In this document: piece after piece, positions 8,133 through 20,581 of the stretch
Layout of the letters: each line of letters starts with the position of its first letter
Numbering within the stretch: the stretch's first letter is position 1
Assembly (NCBI RefSeq): GCF_950023065.1
Contig: NC_088677.1
Coordinates: 19,551,230-19,615,229, forward strand
Length of the DNA: 64,000 bases
Direction of reading: 5' to 3'
DNA from: Planococcus citri
Lineage: Eukaryota; Arthropoda; Insecta; Hemiptera; Pseudococcidae
Notes under the pieces: model-generated
The model's database searches: none
What the model was told of the DNA's origin: nothing
What the model saw: only the letters and a program-made list of their open reading frames with translations
Translations under genes and position numbers: made by a program

Positions 8133-11100
8133 ATGTCCCTTATCATCGAAGAGCATTCTGAAGAATCGGAATGGATTACGACACGTGTCAACAAAATGTG
8201 GAAAAATTTCGATGGAGACTTTATAAAACATTCCATAGAACCCATCGTCTTTTTTTACGCGATTTCAAAAATTCTGTTGGGTAAGAAACGCCAGCAATAT
8301 GTAACAAAAAAAGACTAGATTCCTATGCAAAATATTATTACCTATGTGTAGAATGTACATTCAAGATAAGATATAAGTACCAGCTATCCAACCTATTTAC
8401 TATATGATGCTGAATAATTTTTTAACAAATTTTAGACATGATAACGCCGAACGCCATTGAACTGCAATACTGCTATTCAACTCTGAACGTATCGAAAGAA
8501 GACTGTTTTAATCAATCTAACGATTATTTTGGTCAAACGCAAAAAGTCGTGGCTGAATTGAACATAATTCGAGCATGTTTCGAATCATTTATGCCAATAA
8601 TAGTTCTAATTTTAGTCGGCCCTTCCATTGAAATCTACGGTCACAGATTACTGATGTTGATATCTACATTCGGTAGGTCTAGGTACCTCTACCTACCTAC
8701 ATAACTATTCATCATCATGAAGATTTAACATGATTGTGTTATCTGTCCTTAACAAATAATGTTTCAAAATTTGAATATTTTTTCTAAACTTCTAAAGCAT
8801 TATTTTTTGAATGAATATTTTTTCAGGTTGGTCAATCGCAGCATTTTGTTGGGCATTGGGTTCCTATTTTCCATATTTTAGTCCTTATTACACGATATTG
8901 TTTGGTATACCGATGATGATAGGTGGAGAACCACTAGCAGAATTCATCTGCGATTGTTATACATGTCATATAACTTCAACGCAAAATAGAAGCTTCAGGT
9001 TTTTCCTACAAGCTTATCTGCTTTTTTTTTTTTATTAACCTACCGATTGACAAATAATTTTATCTCGAATTCAAACATTTTCTTGTAGATTTGGTATGGT
9101 TTCAGCCTCATTTTTCACCGGGTACCTGGTTGGTTCTTGGTTATGTTCCATAACCGAGAATTTCAGTTATTCGTTAGGATTTTTGCTAATGACAATTTCC
9201 ATATGTTGTGCATTCCTGTATACTTATTTTGTACTTGAAGAACCTCACACTTTCACCAAAGTAGGTTAAAATTTACAAAACGCTGAAATACATATTTATA
9301 GCACCTACAATAGCCTCAAATGCATGACAATAAGAAGATTTCACCTTTTCTCGGTACAGGAAAGGAAATCTCGATAATAGTCCGGCATATGACAATAGGA
9401 GTAATTGCACCCCCCCCCCCGCCGATCCTCCGGGACAACATTTTTCTTAAAGGGGACATCCTAAGGAACATTTTAATGCAAAGTTGCCAAAAAAAAAGTT
9501 GGCCTTACTTACAAAATGGCGGCCATTTTGATTGACAGGTCAGCCGAAATCGCAGATTTTGCGTTTTAACATAGGACTTGCACAAACTTTTTCAAACTTT
9601 ACAAAGGTAGATCGAAAGATCATGCAAAAATTTATCACCTGTCCAAATTTCAAGTGCTAAAGTGCGTTTTTCGATTTTTGGTGAATTTTTGAAAATCGAA
9701 TTTAGGCCAAAAATGAGGGAAAAAATCAAAATTTTACCAAATTGACCAAGAAAGCTGAAATTTGGGATATACCCTATGTTCGGCATGCCAAATCGATTGG
9801 AAACGGTTTCAACCCGTTTTGAGCAGTTCTGGAGCCTCCAGCAGATTTTTGAAACTCGAAATTCCCACAAAATTCCATCAAATTGGAGTTATAAAGCTAA
9901 AATTCATTCTGCAAACTAATTTCAATACGCTACGAAGTACTGCAGGTGAATTTCAAGTCGTTTTGGAGGCTACAGCGACGTTTTGAAAATTCCTGAAGCC
10001 TCCAGCAGATTTTTGAAACTTTAAATTTTCACAAAATTTCATCAAATAGAGATGGAAAGCTGACATTTACTCTACACTACAATTTTAACACCCTCTGAAA
10101 ACGACTTCTGGTGGATTTCAAGTCATTTTAGAGCCTTCAACGACTTTTTTGAAAATTACTGGAGCCTCCAGTAGATTTTTGAAACTTGAAATTTCCCCAA
10201 AACGTAACCAAACCAAGATGGAGAGTCGAAATTCATTCTGCACACTAATTTCAATACGCTACGAAGTTGACAGCTGGTGAATTTCAAGTCTTTTTGGAGC
10301 CTCCAGCAACTTTTTGAAAGGTTGTATGACGTTTTTTTGGAAAATTGAAATTTCCTAAAAGTAGCTGGAAGCTTCAAAACCATTTGAAACCACCATCTAG
10401 TCTGCGAAGTAAATTTCAGCTTGCAAACTCCATTTGATAAATTAATGTTGGGGAAATTTCAAGTTTAAAAAATCTACTGGAGGCTCCAGTAATTTTCAAA
10501 AAAGTCGCTGGAGGCCCTAAAATGACTTGAACCCACCTGAAATCGTCTTCAGAGGGTGTTAAAATTGAAGTGTGGAGTAAATTTCTGCTTTCCATCTCCA
10601 TTTGATGAAATTTTGTAAAAATTTAAAGTTCCAAAAATCTGCTAGAGGCTCCAGTAATTTTCAAAAAAAGTCGCTGGTGGCCCTAAAATTACTTGAACCC
10701 ACCTAAAGTCGTCTTCCGTGGGTGTTAAAATTGGAGTGTAGAGTAAATGTCAGCTTTCCATCTCTATTTGATGAAATTTTGTGAAAATTCAAAGTTTCAA
10801 AAATCTGCTGGAGGCTTCAGGAATTTTCAAAACGTCGCTGGAGCCTCCAAAACGACTTGAAATTCACCTGCAGTACTTCGTAGCGTATTGAAATTAGTTT
10901 TTAGAATGAATTTTAGCCTTACAACTCCAATTTGATGGAATTTTGTGGGAATTTCGAGTTTCAAAAATCTGCTGGAGGCTCCAGAACTGCTCAAAACGGG
11001 TTGAAACCGTTTCCAATCGATTTGGCATGTCGAAAATAGGGTATATCCCAAATTTCAGCTTTCTTGGTCAATTTGGTAAAATTTTGTTTTTTTCCCTCAT

Positions 11101-14100
11101 TTTTGGCCTAAATTCGATTTTCAAAAATTCACCAAAAATCGAAAAACGCACTTTAGCACTTGAAATTTGGACAGGTGATAAATTTTTGCATGATCTTTCG
11201 ATCTACCTTTGTAAAGTTTGAAAAAGTTTGTGCAAGTCTTATGTTAAAACGCAAAATCTGCGATTTCGGCTGACCTGTCAATCAAAATGGCCGCCATTTT
11301 GTAAGTAAGGCCAACTTTTTTTTTGGCAACTTTGCATTAAAATGTTCCTTAGGATATCCCCTTTAAGAAAAATGTTGTCCCGGAGGATCGGCGGGGGGGG
11401 GGTGCAATTACTCCTATTGTCATATGCAGGACTATAAGTATTCGTATTTCTGATACAATGAAATTAATGAAAATCTTTGAAAAAACCTCAAAAAGACTTC
11501 AAATCTTCATTACGTATTTTAAAATTTTTCCTGGATTGTTTGTACCCATACCCATCCGAAAATGGGTAGGTGCGGGTACGATGAAATCTCGCTCATTTCT
11601 TTGCAACTAGGCCTACATATAATTACAATGACAATGACTTTGAATCCTTAACTCTCTCACTCAAGTATAAAAAAAACCTATACATTTTCTTACCTTCATT
11701 TCGAAAGAAAGAAGCAACCTTCATAATTTAGTAGGCAATTTCAAATTTCTTCTTTTTTTTCAAAATTTTTTCAATTTACGTATTCTAACGAATGTATAGG
11801 TAGCTATACATAGAAATAATCTTGTACGCATTTAATTATCTACTTACAATGTTCAATTTTTAATACATAAAATAGATCGTGGCGATATCAAGAAGAGAAT
11901 CATTCAACCTACGACCCTACAATTTTAGAGAAATATTTCCATCTTGTTTCACTAAATTAACAAATCGAATGAGAATTGTAATCGTAACTTTATGTATAGT
12001 ACATATTTTATGCATAAGCTTCATAGTAGGTGAGTTGCATATAAAATGATTTTCTTAATGCAAGTACCTGTTCTTTTCTATTAATTTTTAAAAATCTAAA
12101 TCGATGTTTTCTGCCCTCAGGAACTAGATCAATTGAGTACATGTATCTACAAAAAACTCAAAATTGGACTCTAAGTATGTACAGTAATTTGATGGGTTTT
12201 TCTATTTTAGCTCATTGTAAGTTCAAATCAAACCAGCATTTTTCAAAATTTGAAAATTTGGAATAAAACCAAATCATTAATTATTGTACTCGAAATTTTA
12301 GGTGCTGTAGCCTTTATTGGTAATTGGTGGCTGAATGTGAAATTAAAACTGAGTGATTTGCACATATTGATTATAATTTCGATCAGCCAATTTTTTTCCA
12401 TGTTGGTTTTCGCCAACAGCACCGAAACTTGGCAAATTTACTGTTGTAATATTTTGAAAAGCTCATATGGTTTATTTGTGCCAACGGTTAAATCGTTTTT
12501 ATCTAAAGCTGTCTTCAAAGAAGATATCGGTGAGAGAATTTTTCTCATTAGTGAATAGATTTACAGATTCGTTTCAATAGGCTTAGATATTAATAACGTA
12601 ATTTCTTAAAAAACTCAGGAAAGATTATAACAACGATCATTATTTTGGGACAATTATCCACATTTATCGGACAAATCATCTTCAATACTCTTTACAGAGA
12701 AGCTTTATCTACGTCTCCTTCGATGCCATTCAATATAGCAGCAATCATGGCATACGCAATGTGTTGTATAATTCTGTAAGTTTATTTCTGTACTTACACT
12801 AATTTTGAATTCATAGGTAGTTGGTAAAGAGTTTGCCATTAGCATACGTAGGCTACATAATGTCCATAAAATACATAGATAGGTACTTATTAGAGCATTT
12901 TTCTTTAAAAAACTCATGAGTACCTACTTGAAAATGCCTTCCCTCGATGCTCTTCATATTGAGTAGATAGTTCGAATGAATTTTCCAGAAAAAGTATTCG
13001 AAAATAATGTGCAATGATCTCATACCCATTCAATTTTGAGATGAAAACCTACCATAAATAGGTAGTTGATTAGATCCTCTCACTCACTTTCAATCCACAA
13101 AATATTGATCTCCGCCTCTTTTATCTCATCACCTATTGTTCTAAAAATCTACAGTATTTTTAAAAATTTATGATACCTAGTTATTGATTATTCTGACTAC
13201 GTATTAGATACAGTGATGGAAAACTGAAACTGAAACTAAAACTGAAACTGGTTAAAAACTTGAACTGAAATGGAGAAACTGAAACTGAAACTAGAACTGA
13301 AATGAGAAAAACTTAAACTGAAAACTGAAAACTTGAACTGAAACTAAAAACTGAAAACTTGAACTGAAAAAAATGAAACTGAAACTAAAAACTAAAAACT
13401 TGAACTGAAATGAAAAAGTTTTGCCATCACTGAATTTTGTCGACAAAATCATCAATCTATTCTCAAAATTCTTATTTTTTTCAAAAATTTTTGCCCTCGC
13501 TTCGCTCGGGCCAATTTGAATCTTTTCTTTCCAAGTTTCCGCTATGAGTCAGAGTTTAAAAAAAAAAACATTGATGAAAATTTGAAAAATGAAATTTAGA
13601 AAAAGTTGACATCAGAAAAACAGAATGGCGAATTCTCTCATTAAAATTGATGTTTTTCTACTTTTTGAACTACAAATTATCCAATCTTTTGCCCTCGCTT
13701 TGCATGGGTCAATTTGATACTCTTCTCAGAGTTACAATTTCAAGAAACCTATTGAATTTGAAAAATGTTGAGATCAGAAAAACCAAAAAGAAAAACCTAT
13801 TTTTTTTTCTTCATTAAAATCGATTGATGTCGTTCTACTTTTTAAATCACAAATTTTCCAAAGCTGAAAACTTTTGCCCTCGCTTCACTGGGGCCATTCA
13901 AGATGCTACTTGGGTCATTCCATGTCAACTCAACCAACGTTTTTGGGTCATGTCCTTCGATTTCGCTCAATTTTTTTTACAATATCTACCCACCCGGTAA
14001 GTAAGAAAGCCGCAATCAGTTTGGTCCCAGCCCCCTCAGAGGGCGGATGGGGGGGGGCTTCTATTATTTTCACATTGTCTCGAGGTACTCAACTTCAGCA

Positions 14101-16031
14101 GCCCATTCCTCCAAAACTATGATACTTTGATCAAAACTGATTTCACAGTTCGAAAGGGCATTGAATTTTGAACTTTTAAAGTATGTTGAAATTTTCAAAA
14201 GTTGAAAGTTTAACTTTCAATTTGAAAGTTCAAATTTCAAAATGGCGCTGTAGCCTGTAAGTGGGAGCTACCATTCAAAATTTTGAAAAAATTTCCATAG
14301 ATGTACATTTTGATACTTTTTCGAAATATTTATAGGTTTCGAGATGGCACTCGTTGACAGAGGGGGAGCATCCCCACCCCCAATTTTGAGTGAAACGTTC
14401 GAAAGAAAATCTGGGGCATGTGATATATCGAATTGTATGTTTTTGGCTACGCTGAACACGAATATAACGTTAGATTTTCGATAGGGGTCCATCCACAGCC
14501 CCCAGCACCTCCTCAAAGGGGGTAAAAGTTCAAAAATGCGTCTTGTTCGTGTGACACATGGAATAATATGTTTTTGGTGACGCTGAACACGAATATGACG
14601 TCAGACTTTTGATTTGACCCGTCCACGGCCCCCTGCACCTCCACAAAGCGGGTAACCCCCAAAAAAATGGTAACATTCGTGTGACACATGAAATAGTATG
14701 TTTTCGATATCGCTGAACACGAATATAGCCATAGTTTTTTAAATCGACCTCATCTATGGCCCCCCGGCCAGAACCTCCCCTAATAGGTAAAAGTCCAAAA
14801 AAATTGTTGGGGGCCGTGGATGAGGCCCAATCAAAAATCTGACGTCATATTCGTGTTCAGCGTCACCAAAAACATATTATTTCATGTGTCGCATGAACAA
14901 AACACTTTTTTGAACTTTTACCCCATTTGGGGAGGTGCTGGGGGCCGTGGATGGAGTCCTATCAAAAATCTAACGTCATATTCGTGTTCAGCGTCGCCAA
15001 AAACATACAATTCGATATATCACATGCCCCAGATTTTCTTTCGAACGTTTCACCCAAAATTGGGGGTGGGGATGCTCCCTCTCTGTCAACGAGTGCCATC
15101 TCGAAACCAAATAATGGGAGCCCCCCACCCGCCCCCTGAGGGGGCTGGGGCCAAACTGATTGCGCCTTTCTTACTTACTGGGTGGGTAGATATTGTAAAA
15201 AAAAAATTGAGCGAAATCGAAAGACATGACTTTCAAAATCGCCTTTTTTTGGTTGAGTTGACATGGAATGACCCGCTTGTAAGTGAGTGTACATAAAATG
15301 CAAATTTTTCACTTTTTCTGAACAGAACAGAACCACTGGATTTTCAAAGTTTTTTGATACTATACAGTGCTCACTGCTCAGCGTGTTAATTAAAATTTTG
15401 ATTATTGTGGCAAAATAACAATTTTTTGTCGGCAAAAGGACGATGCTATCTTCCTCCCAAGTATAGCATAACTTCTCTTTTCTTTGGCCCCCCAGGCCCG
15501 GATTTTCTCTGCACAGCCCTGCATATTTTATTCATAATTTTTGAGTTTGAAATGTTTGAATTTGAAATTTGAAGTTTTTGTTGCCAAGTAGCAAATTAGA
15601 TATGTGTGAAAAAATTCATGAAAGAAAATAATTTTTTTTTTCATTTCCTTTTGAACTTTAAGAAAAATTTTGAAAACTGAAACTAAAATGAAAACTTGAA
15701 CTGAAAAAAGCAAAACTGAAAACTGAAACTAAAAACTTGAACTGAAAAAAGTAAAACTGAAACTTAAAACTGAAAACTTGAACTGAAAAAAATAAAACTG
15801 AAACTAAAAACTAAAAACTTGAACTGAAATGAAAAAGTTTTGCCATCACTGATTAGATATGGGTAGATACAGGGTGGGTCTAGGTGCCTATAGGTACAAA
15901 GTAAAGTAAGTAGGTACTTAAGCTGGTTTTTTTGGGTTGTTATTCTCCTCATTTTTATTTTTCATCTTTTCAGATTAGCCAATGAGTTGAATAAAAAAGA
16001 AATAGTAAAGGACTATGACATAATAATGTGA
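8133..16031 (+). CDS. SLC46-like major facilitator transporter A (9 exons, 473 aa)
   Basis: Exons: 8133-8280, 8436-8672, 8827-8998, 9089-9260, 11876-12029, 12121-12216, 12302-12529, 12619-12775, 15974-16031. All junctions keep one frame (1422 nt, 473 aa plus stop) with GT-AG introns. The protein is a multi-spanning membrane carrier. Family signatures are TPNAIELQYC before the first extracellular loop (compare VPNxIQLQYC in insect proton-coupled folate transporter/SLC46 relatives) and NRSFRFGMVSA. MFS motif A, expected as G-x3-D-x2-G-R-K/R after helix 2, is degenerate here (VGPSIEIYGHR), unlike the paralogue downstream. Known SLC46 members are proton-coupled carriers of folate or other small organic molecules; the substrate here cannot be told. 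Intron 4 (2.6 kb) holds a foldback and intron 8 (3.2 kb) a hAT-like element. The start is the first ATG in the exon's frame; a 5' untranslated exon is possible. A polyadenylation signal AATAAA lies at 16223-16228. Confidence 0.88.
9380..11432. mobile_element. 2.05-kb foldback element in intron 4 of SLC46-like A
   Basis: A near-perfect palindrome with its axis near 10.4 kb. The ends are GTCCGGCATATGAC and the complement of GTCATATGCAGGAC, each flanked by TA. The left poly-C run (about 9411-9421) is mirrored by poly-G (about 11393-11402). Arms contain recurring CTGGAGGCTCCAG-type units. The matching open frames on opposite strands (for example 9592-9870 and 10943-11221) are simply the two arms of the palindrome and are not genes. 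Confidence 0.85.
13211..15851. mobile_element. Large hAT-like element, copy 1 (intron 8 of SLC46-like A)
   Basis: Ends CAGTGATGGAAAACTG and TTTTGCCATCACTG are inverted and flanked by the exact 8-bp duplication ATTAGATA (13203-13210 and 15852-15859). Subterminal regions are diverged GAAACTGAAAACTTGAACT repeats. The interior is a long imperfect palindrome with units such as TTCGTGTTCAGCGTC. Length 2641 bp, no transposase. It is inverted relative to the copies at 25538 and 61954. Confidence 0.9.
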
Positions 16032-16222
16032 AAAACAGAAACACATTGATTTTTCTTGGAATGCCGAATCTAATCTGATACACTAACTAATCATGGCGGG
16101 AAAAAAACCAAAGGAAAACTTTTAAAAAAAGTGAAAATTACCTATTTTAAATCCCCTCATTTTTCAACTAAAATTATTATAATATGACTAATATGAGAAT
16201 TTTCTCAATCGTTTCGACTTCA

Positions 16223-16228
16223 AATAAA
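16223..16228 (+). terminator. Candidate polyadenylation signal of SLC46-like A
   Basis: AATAAA 192 bp after the stop codon, and upstream of the MITE that begins at 16268. Canonical hexamer; use is inferred from position only. Confidence 0.45.
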
Positions 16229-16267
16229 ATTTCTATCAATTTTTTCCAATTTGGAGAGGAGGAATGC

Positions 16268-16881
16268 CAGGGGTGCTAACCTTAATTATTTTAATTAAGG
16301 TTACGGTTTCACTCCAATTTTTTTGTTGACATTTTTCGGTTTTGATTTCGGTTTCGGTTTTGAAATTCAAAATTTCGGTTTCAGTTTGGGTTTCGGTTTT
16401 ACTCACAAAAATTCCGGTTTTGGTTTCGTTTTTCGGTTTTTTTGGGTTTCACATATTTTTTTAAAAAATTTCTTCGCAACCCAAACAGCAACAACCAAGG
16501 ACCCAATTTGTTAGGTTCAGTTCATTATATTTATCAATTTCCCTGGATTTCGACTTTCGAGTCTCAAAAGTCAAAAATTAGAAAAAATCTCCCCAAAAAA
16601 ATAAAAAAACCGAAAAAAACCCAACAGAAAACCTTAAAAAACCGAAAAAAACCCAAACTGAAAACCGAAAAAAACCGAAATAAATTATATCGGTTTAGGT
16701 TTCGGTTTCACTCACGCTGCTTCATTATTTTTGTTCTGGTTTTTTACGGTTTTTAAAAAACCTATGAAATTTCGGTTTTTGTTTTCAGTTTGGGTTTGAA
16801 AATGGCTAAAATTATGGGTCTTGTTTGGGTTTGGGTTTGGGTTTTCGGTTTTTTGCGGTTACGGTACGGTTAGCACCCCTG
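16268..16881. mobile_element. hAT-like MITE with TTTCGGTTT simple-sequence body
   Basis: Inverted ends CAGGGGTGCTAACC and GGTTAGCACCCCTG, flanked by the exact 8-bp duplication AGGAATGC (16260-16267 and 16882-16889). The 614-bp body is mostly diverged TTTCGGTTTTGGG on the left and right, with the complement AAAACCGAAAAAAACCC in the middle. Non-coding. Confidence 0.92.
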
Positions 16882-16889
16882 AGGAATGC

Positions 16890-17705
16890 TCACTTCACTT
16901 TGCTTCTGCATCTGCACAAAAAAATTTGATTCAATTCAAACTTCGGCTGATTTTATTCATGCTGAAGAACAAAAATCCGATCATGGTCACTGTGAGTGTT
17001 CGCCTGTTCGGTCAGGTGGTTTTCAAAAAACCTCCATTCGTCAATCATAGCATATCTAGGAGTCAGTAGGTATAATTAAAATTTTCGTGGCTTTAAATTT
17101 AAAATTACTTTGCTCAGTTTTGAGTTTGTAAGGTCTTATGTCTTAAAAATTTTTCAAATTTTCAAATTTTTTCGATAACAAGAATGATAATTTTTTCGAA
17201 GCATTGATCTGGTCACACTGATTCACTGATTGAACTTGATTTTTCCGAAACAATAAAAAAAAGTTTTTTTAAATATTGAACTTATTTTTCGAGGAATTTA
17301 ATCAATTTTAGTTCGTTGATAAATAAATTTAGTTTATTAAAAAAACACTGATGAATATTTTTATGGTGAGTTTGAAGTAAAAATTCAAAATTTAATGCAG
17401 TCCAAAGTTTCTTATCATTACAATGTTACGACGCATCAAGTTCTGCGCAACGTTTATTTTGTCTTTTCCTCTTTTGTGTATTTTTTTTTCAGCAGCTGAT
17501 AAAATTTTATGTAATATGTAATTAGAATGTAATTAGAATTAGAGTAATTATTGTGTAACAATAAAAAGAAAAAGAATTTAATTTTTAATCGCAAACAATA
17601 GTACAAAGACTGCGTGTCTAGTGATAACAACTTCAAGCTAGACGAGTGAGTCGTTGGATTGATATTTTCTAACACACGAATGTATCATAACTATTGTGCA
17701 TTATA
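16890..17705. other. Intergenic / 5' region of SLC46-like B
   Basis: AT-rich DNA between the MITE and the first candidate coding exon of transporter B. The promoter should lie here, but I identify no specific element. Confidence 0.35.
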
Positions 17706-20581
17706 ATGAATACCGGAGTAAGTACCTTAAATTTTTTCAATATTCTTTAATAAGTGTAATTTTGAATTGACTATATAATCCTTTATTGTTCCTAGTGATC
17801 GTGTTTACGGTTTCATGTCACCATTTAGGATAGAATTGATACAGCAATGTGCTTGTGCATTGTGCATGTTGTGTTTTGAATAAAATGAGATAAGCTTAAC
17901 AGTCATCAGATTATCTTAATTCAATCTAATTTAATGATCAACCTCCGCTAGTTTCATCCAATTTTACTATCGCAATGCAGTCAAGTCAATCTTGACTCCT
18001 AACACATGTCCCATTGTTTCAGTGATCGACTTCCTTGCAGCAATTTCAATTTCATAACCATGTCTTTGTCTCAAAACCACAAACGAACGCTTATTTATTT
18101 ACAATATGCTTTTATTCGAAATATTTCTACTTCTTCATTCTCACATTTTTCTTTGTTTAGTGAAAGAAATACCGATGTGATCATATTTCTTTCAACACAA
18201 AAAGCCTAATCTTTGCTGTGCAAAGATCAATCATACGATTCAGTATTAAATTTCACGATAAAAAAACACCTAAGCTGACGACCTTGTAATTATCTCGTTG
18301 TGTTCTTATCTATGGCGTTTTCTCTCTCAACTGACGAATTCTATTTTCCCTGTATAATTTTCTATTAAACGCTGTAATTATGAAATTTTCTGTAAGTAAG
18401 TTGAAACGAGCACCTTGCCAAATCAAAACCGGTTCAATAAAATACGCTTTCTTTAGTATAAATTTTCTTTGTTGATAAATTCAAATTATTCCTTTTTTAT
18501 TTCAGGACAGAGAAAACGAAGAAGATCGAGCTATAATCGTTGATAACGAGGTGATAGAAAACCCAGTAGTGCAGAATGATTTTCAGGGAGTCATTTCCAA
18601 TCCTAAACCAAGGAGATATTTTATCGAACCAGCTGTATTTCTCTTGTTTGCCGGAAGCTCTCTTTTTGGTAATTCTTGAACTGACAAGACGTGTAACACA
18701 TCATTCAGTTTTCTAACTGTTATGTTTTTTTTTTTGTATAGAAACGATAGTTCCAAACGCAGTAGAATTACAGTATTGTCGAACAATGCTCAACTTAACA
18801 CAGGAGCAATGTTTTAGTCCAACTATTGATCTTAAAGTAAAAGATGAATACGAGAAATTTGCATCCACATTTAACATTTATAGATCAATCATTGAAGTCG
18901 CCATTCCGTCTTTCATCTCATTTTTCATTGGGCCCTGGAGTGATACTTACGGTCGTAAACCACTCATATTGAGTTCACTTCTTGGTATGTTATTCGAGAT
19001 GGAAATTTTTTCAATACACATACTTAAGTGGATCAATTAGTAATTTATTTATATTTTTTCAGGATACTCGGCTACCTACGGTTTATGGACGTTTGCTTCC
19101 AGTATTCCAGCGTTTCACCCGCTGTACTTTTTATTTTTTAGTTTACCATTGGCATTCAGTGGAGGCAGTACCACTTTTATATTGGGAAGTTTTTGTTACG
19201 TATGTGATGTCACTACGTTGGAAAATCGAGGATATAGGTAAATAATTGAAATAAACGTTAAAACATTGCGTTAGATCGTGATGATAATTGGGATCATTTT
19301 TGTTCAACAGATTGGGACGTTTGCAAGGAGCGTTATTTATGGGAGCCCTGGGTGGTATGCAATCATATCTTTTGTTGGAACCATTTGGATATACTATGAT
19401 ATATGGCGTGTCTTCGGTATTCGTTTACCTGTCGTTATTTTATATCTATTTCTTCCTGGACGAATCAATTATACCATCTCAGGTATGAATTGGGATTGAA
19501 ATCGAAAAACCAAGTAATAAGATAGCATAAAATTCATTCGAAAAACGATCATTTTCAGGTGGAACTGAATTCACCGAAAAGGAACCCGTTCCATCTTCAT
19601 CATATTCTAGAATTATACGAATGCTGTTATAAAAGACAAACGCCCAAAATGCGTATCACCCTTTTTCTTCTAACGCTGATCTTGGCATGTTCTTTGGTCA
19701 ATGTATTCGGTAAGTACATATGATCCTAATTCGCGTCCGTCTTAATCCCGAATCTACGTTGAAACGAAAAAATTAATGTTACAGGTGAAACTAATGTACT
19801 ATATCTTTTCTTGCAACGAGTTCTGAATTGGAATATGACCCAGTATACGTACTTGAGCAGTTTTATAATCATTGCAAACGGTGAGTTTCTTGAATCATTT
19901 CATTCCGCGAGGATCATCGAGTTACTGATTCATATTTTTTTTCAGCTATTGGAGCCGCCGGTGGAACTTGGCTACTGTGCCGTGTACTGCAACTGGATGA
20001 TCTTCTCATACTCTCTATTGCTGCATTTTTCCGAGTTCTTTCTGCTCTAGTGATGATTTTCGGGTTCAGAGTGTGGCATATATATTTCTCGAAACTTCTT
20101 TCTTGTACGTTGGGTATATCTGGATCGATAATCAGATCGTTTCTGTCGCGTAATGTGGGCAAAGATGAGCTCGGTAAACGACAGTATTTTGATTTATTAC
20201 CCATCAGTATTCAACCAAGTGCTAATTGTTTTCAAATTGTAATTCATCTTCAGGAAAAGTATTTTCATTATTGGCGTCAACGGAATCCACCACTCCTATG
20301 TTTGCTAATTTGCTGTATTCAACTATTTTCAATTTAACCTTAGAGACGATGCCTGGAGCTATATTTTATGTATCAGGATTTTTAATATTGTTCATGTTGG
20401 GATGTTTAGCGTAAGTACATACATTTATATCGTTACGTATAAATTCAAGAATTTTCTGACTCCTGAATTTTAACTTTATATTCATTTTCCACGCAGCATT
20501 TTAGTGAAAATGTACATTCCGGATCCAACAAAACGCTCTCTCGCTGTAACCCAGGATACTCCTAGTATTAATGCTAATTAA
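17706..20581 (+). CDS. SLC46-like major facilitator transporter B (10 exons, 493 aa)
   Basis: Exons: first coding exon 17706-17717 (MNTG) or 18380-18391 (MKFS), then 18506-18668, 18742-18984, 19063-19237, 19311-19482, 19559-19709, 19785-19880, 19946-20173, 20254-20410, 20497-20581. All junctions are in phase (1482 nt). The N-terminal tail is acidic and cytoplasmic (DRENEEDRAIIVDNEVIENP). The family signature is IVPNAVELQYCRTMLNLTQ. MFS motif A is intact (IGPWSDTYGRKPL), and ENRGYRLGRLQGALF follows helix 4. This is the SLC46/proton-coupled folate transporter-like branch, a 12-helix plasma- or lysosomal-membrane carrier; the substrate is unknown. Exons of 172, 96, 228 and 157 nt recur with the same phases in transporter A, so the pair arose by tandem duplication. 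Introns here are short and mostly free of mobile elements. Confidence 0.9.
18380..18391 (+). CDS. Alternative first coding exon (MKFS) of SLC46-like B
   Basis: ATGAAATTTTCT followed by a consensus donor GTAAGT. Like the upstream mini-exon at 17706-17717 (ATGAATACCGGA, then GTAAGT) it ends in phase 0 and joins the exon at 18506 in frame. The two would give proteins differing only in the first four residues, possibly from two promoters. Either could be non-functional. Confidence 0.5.

Noticed and set aside
9592..11221. 92-aa frames at 9592-9870 (minus) and 10943-11221 (plus)
   Set aside because: Near-identical peptides because they are the two arms of one palindrome.
14268..15296. Open frames with SNVIFVFSVAKNIQF-like repeats (also near 26498-27388 and 62722-63593)
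   Set aside because: They repeat within the large hAT-like elements, occur inverted on both strands, and lack any transposase motif.
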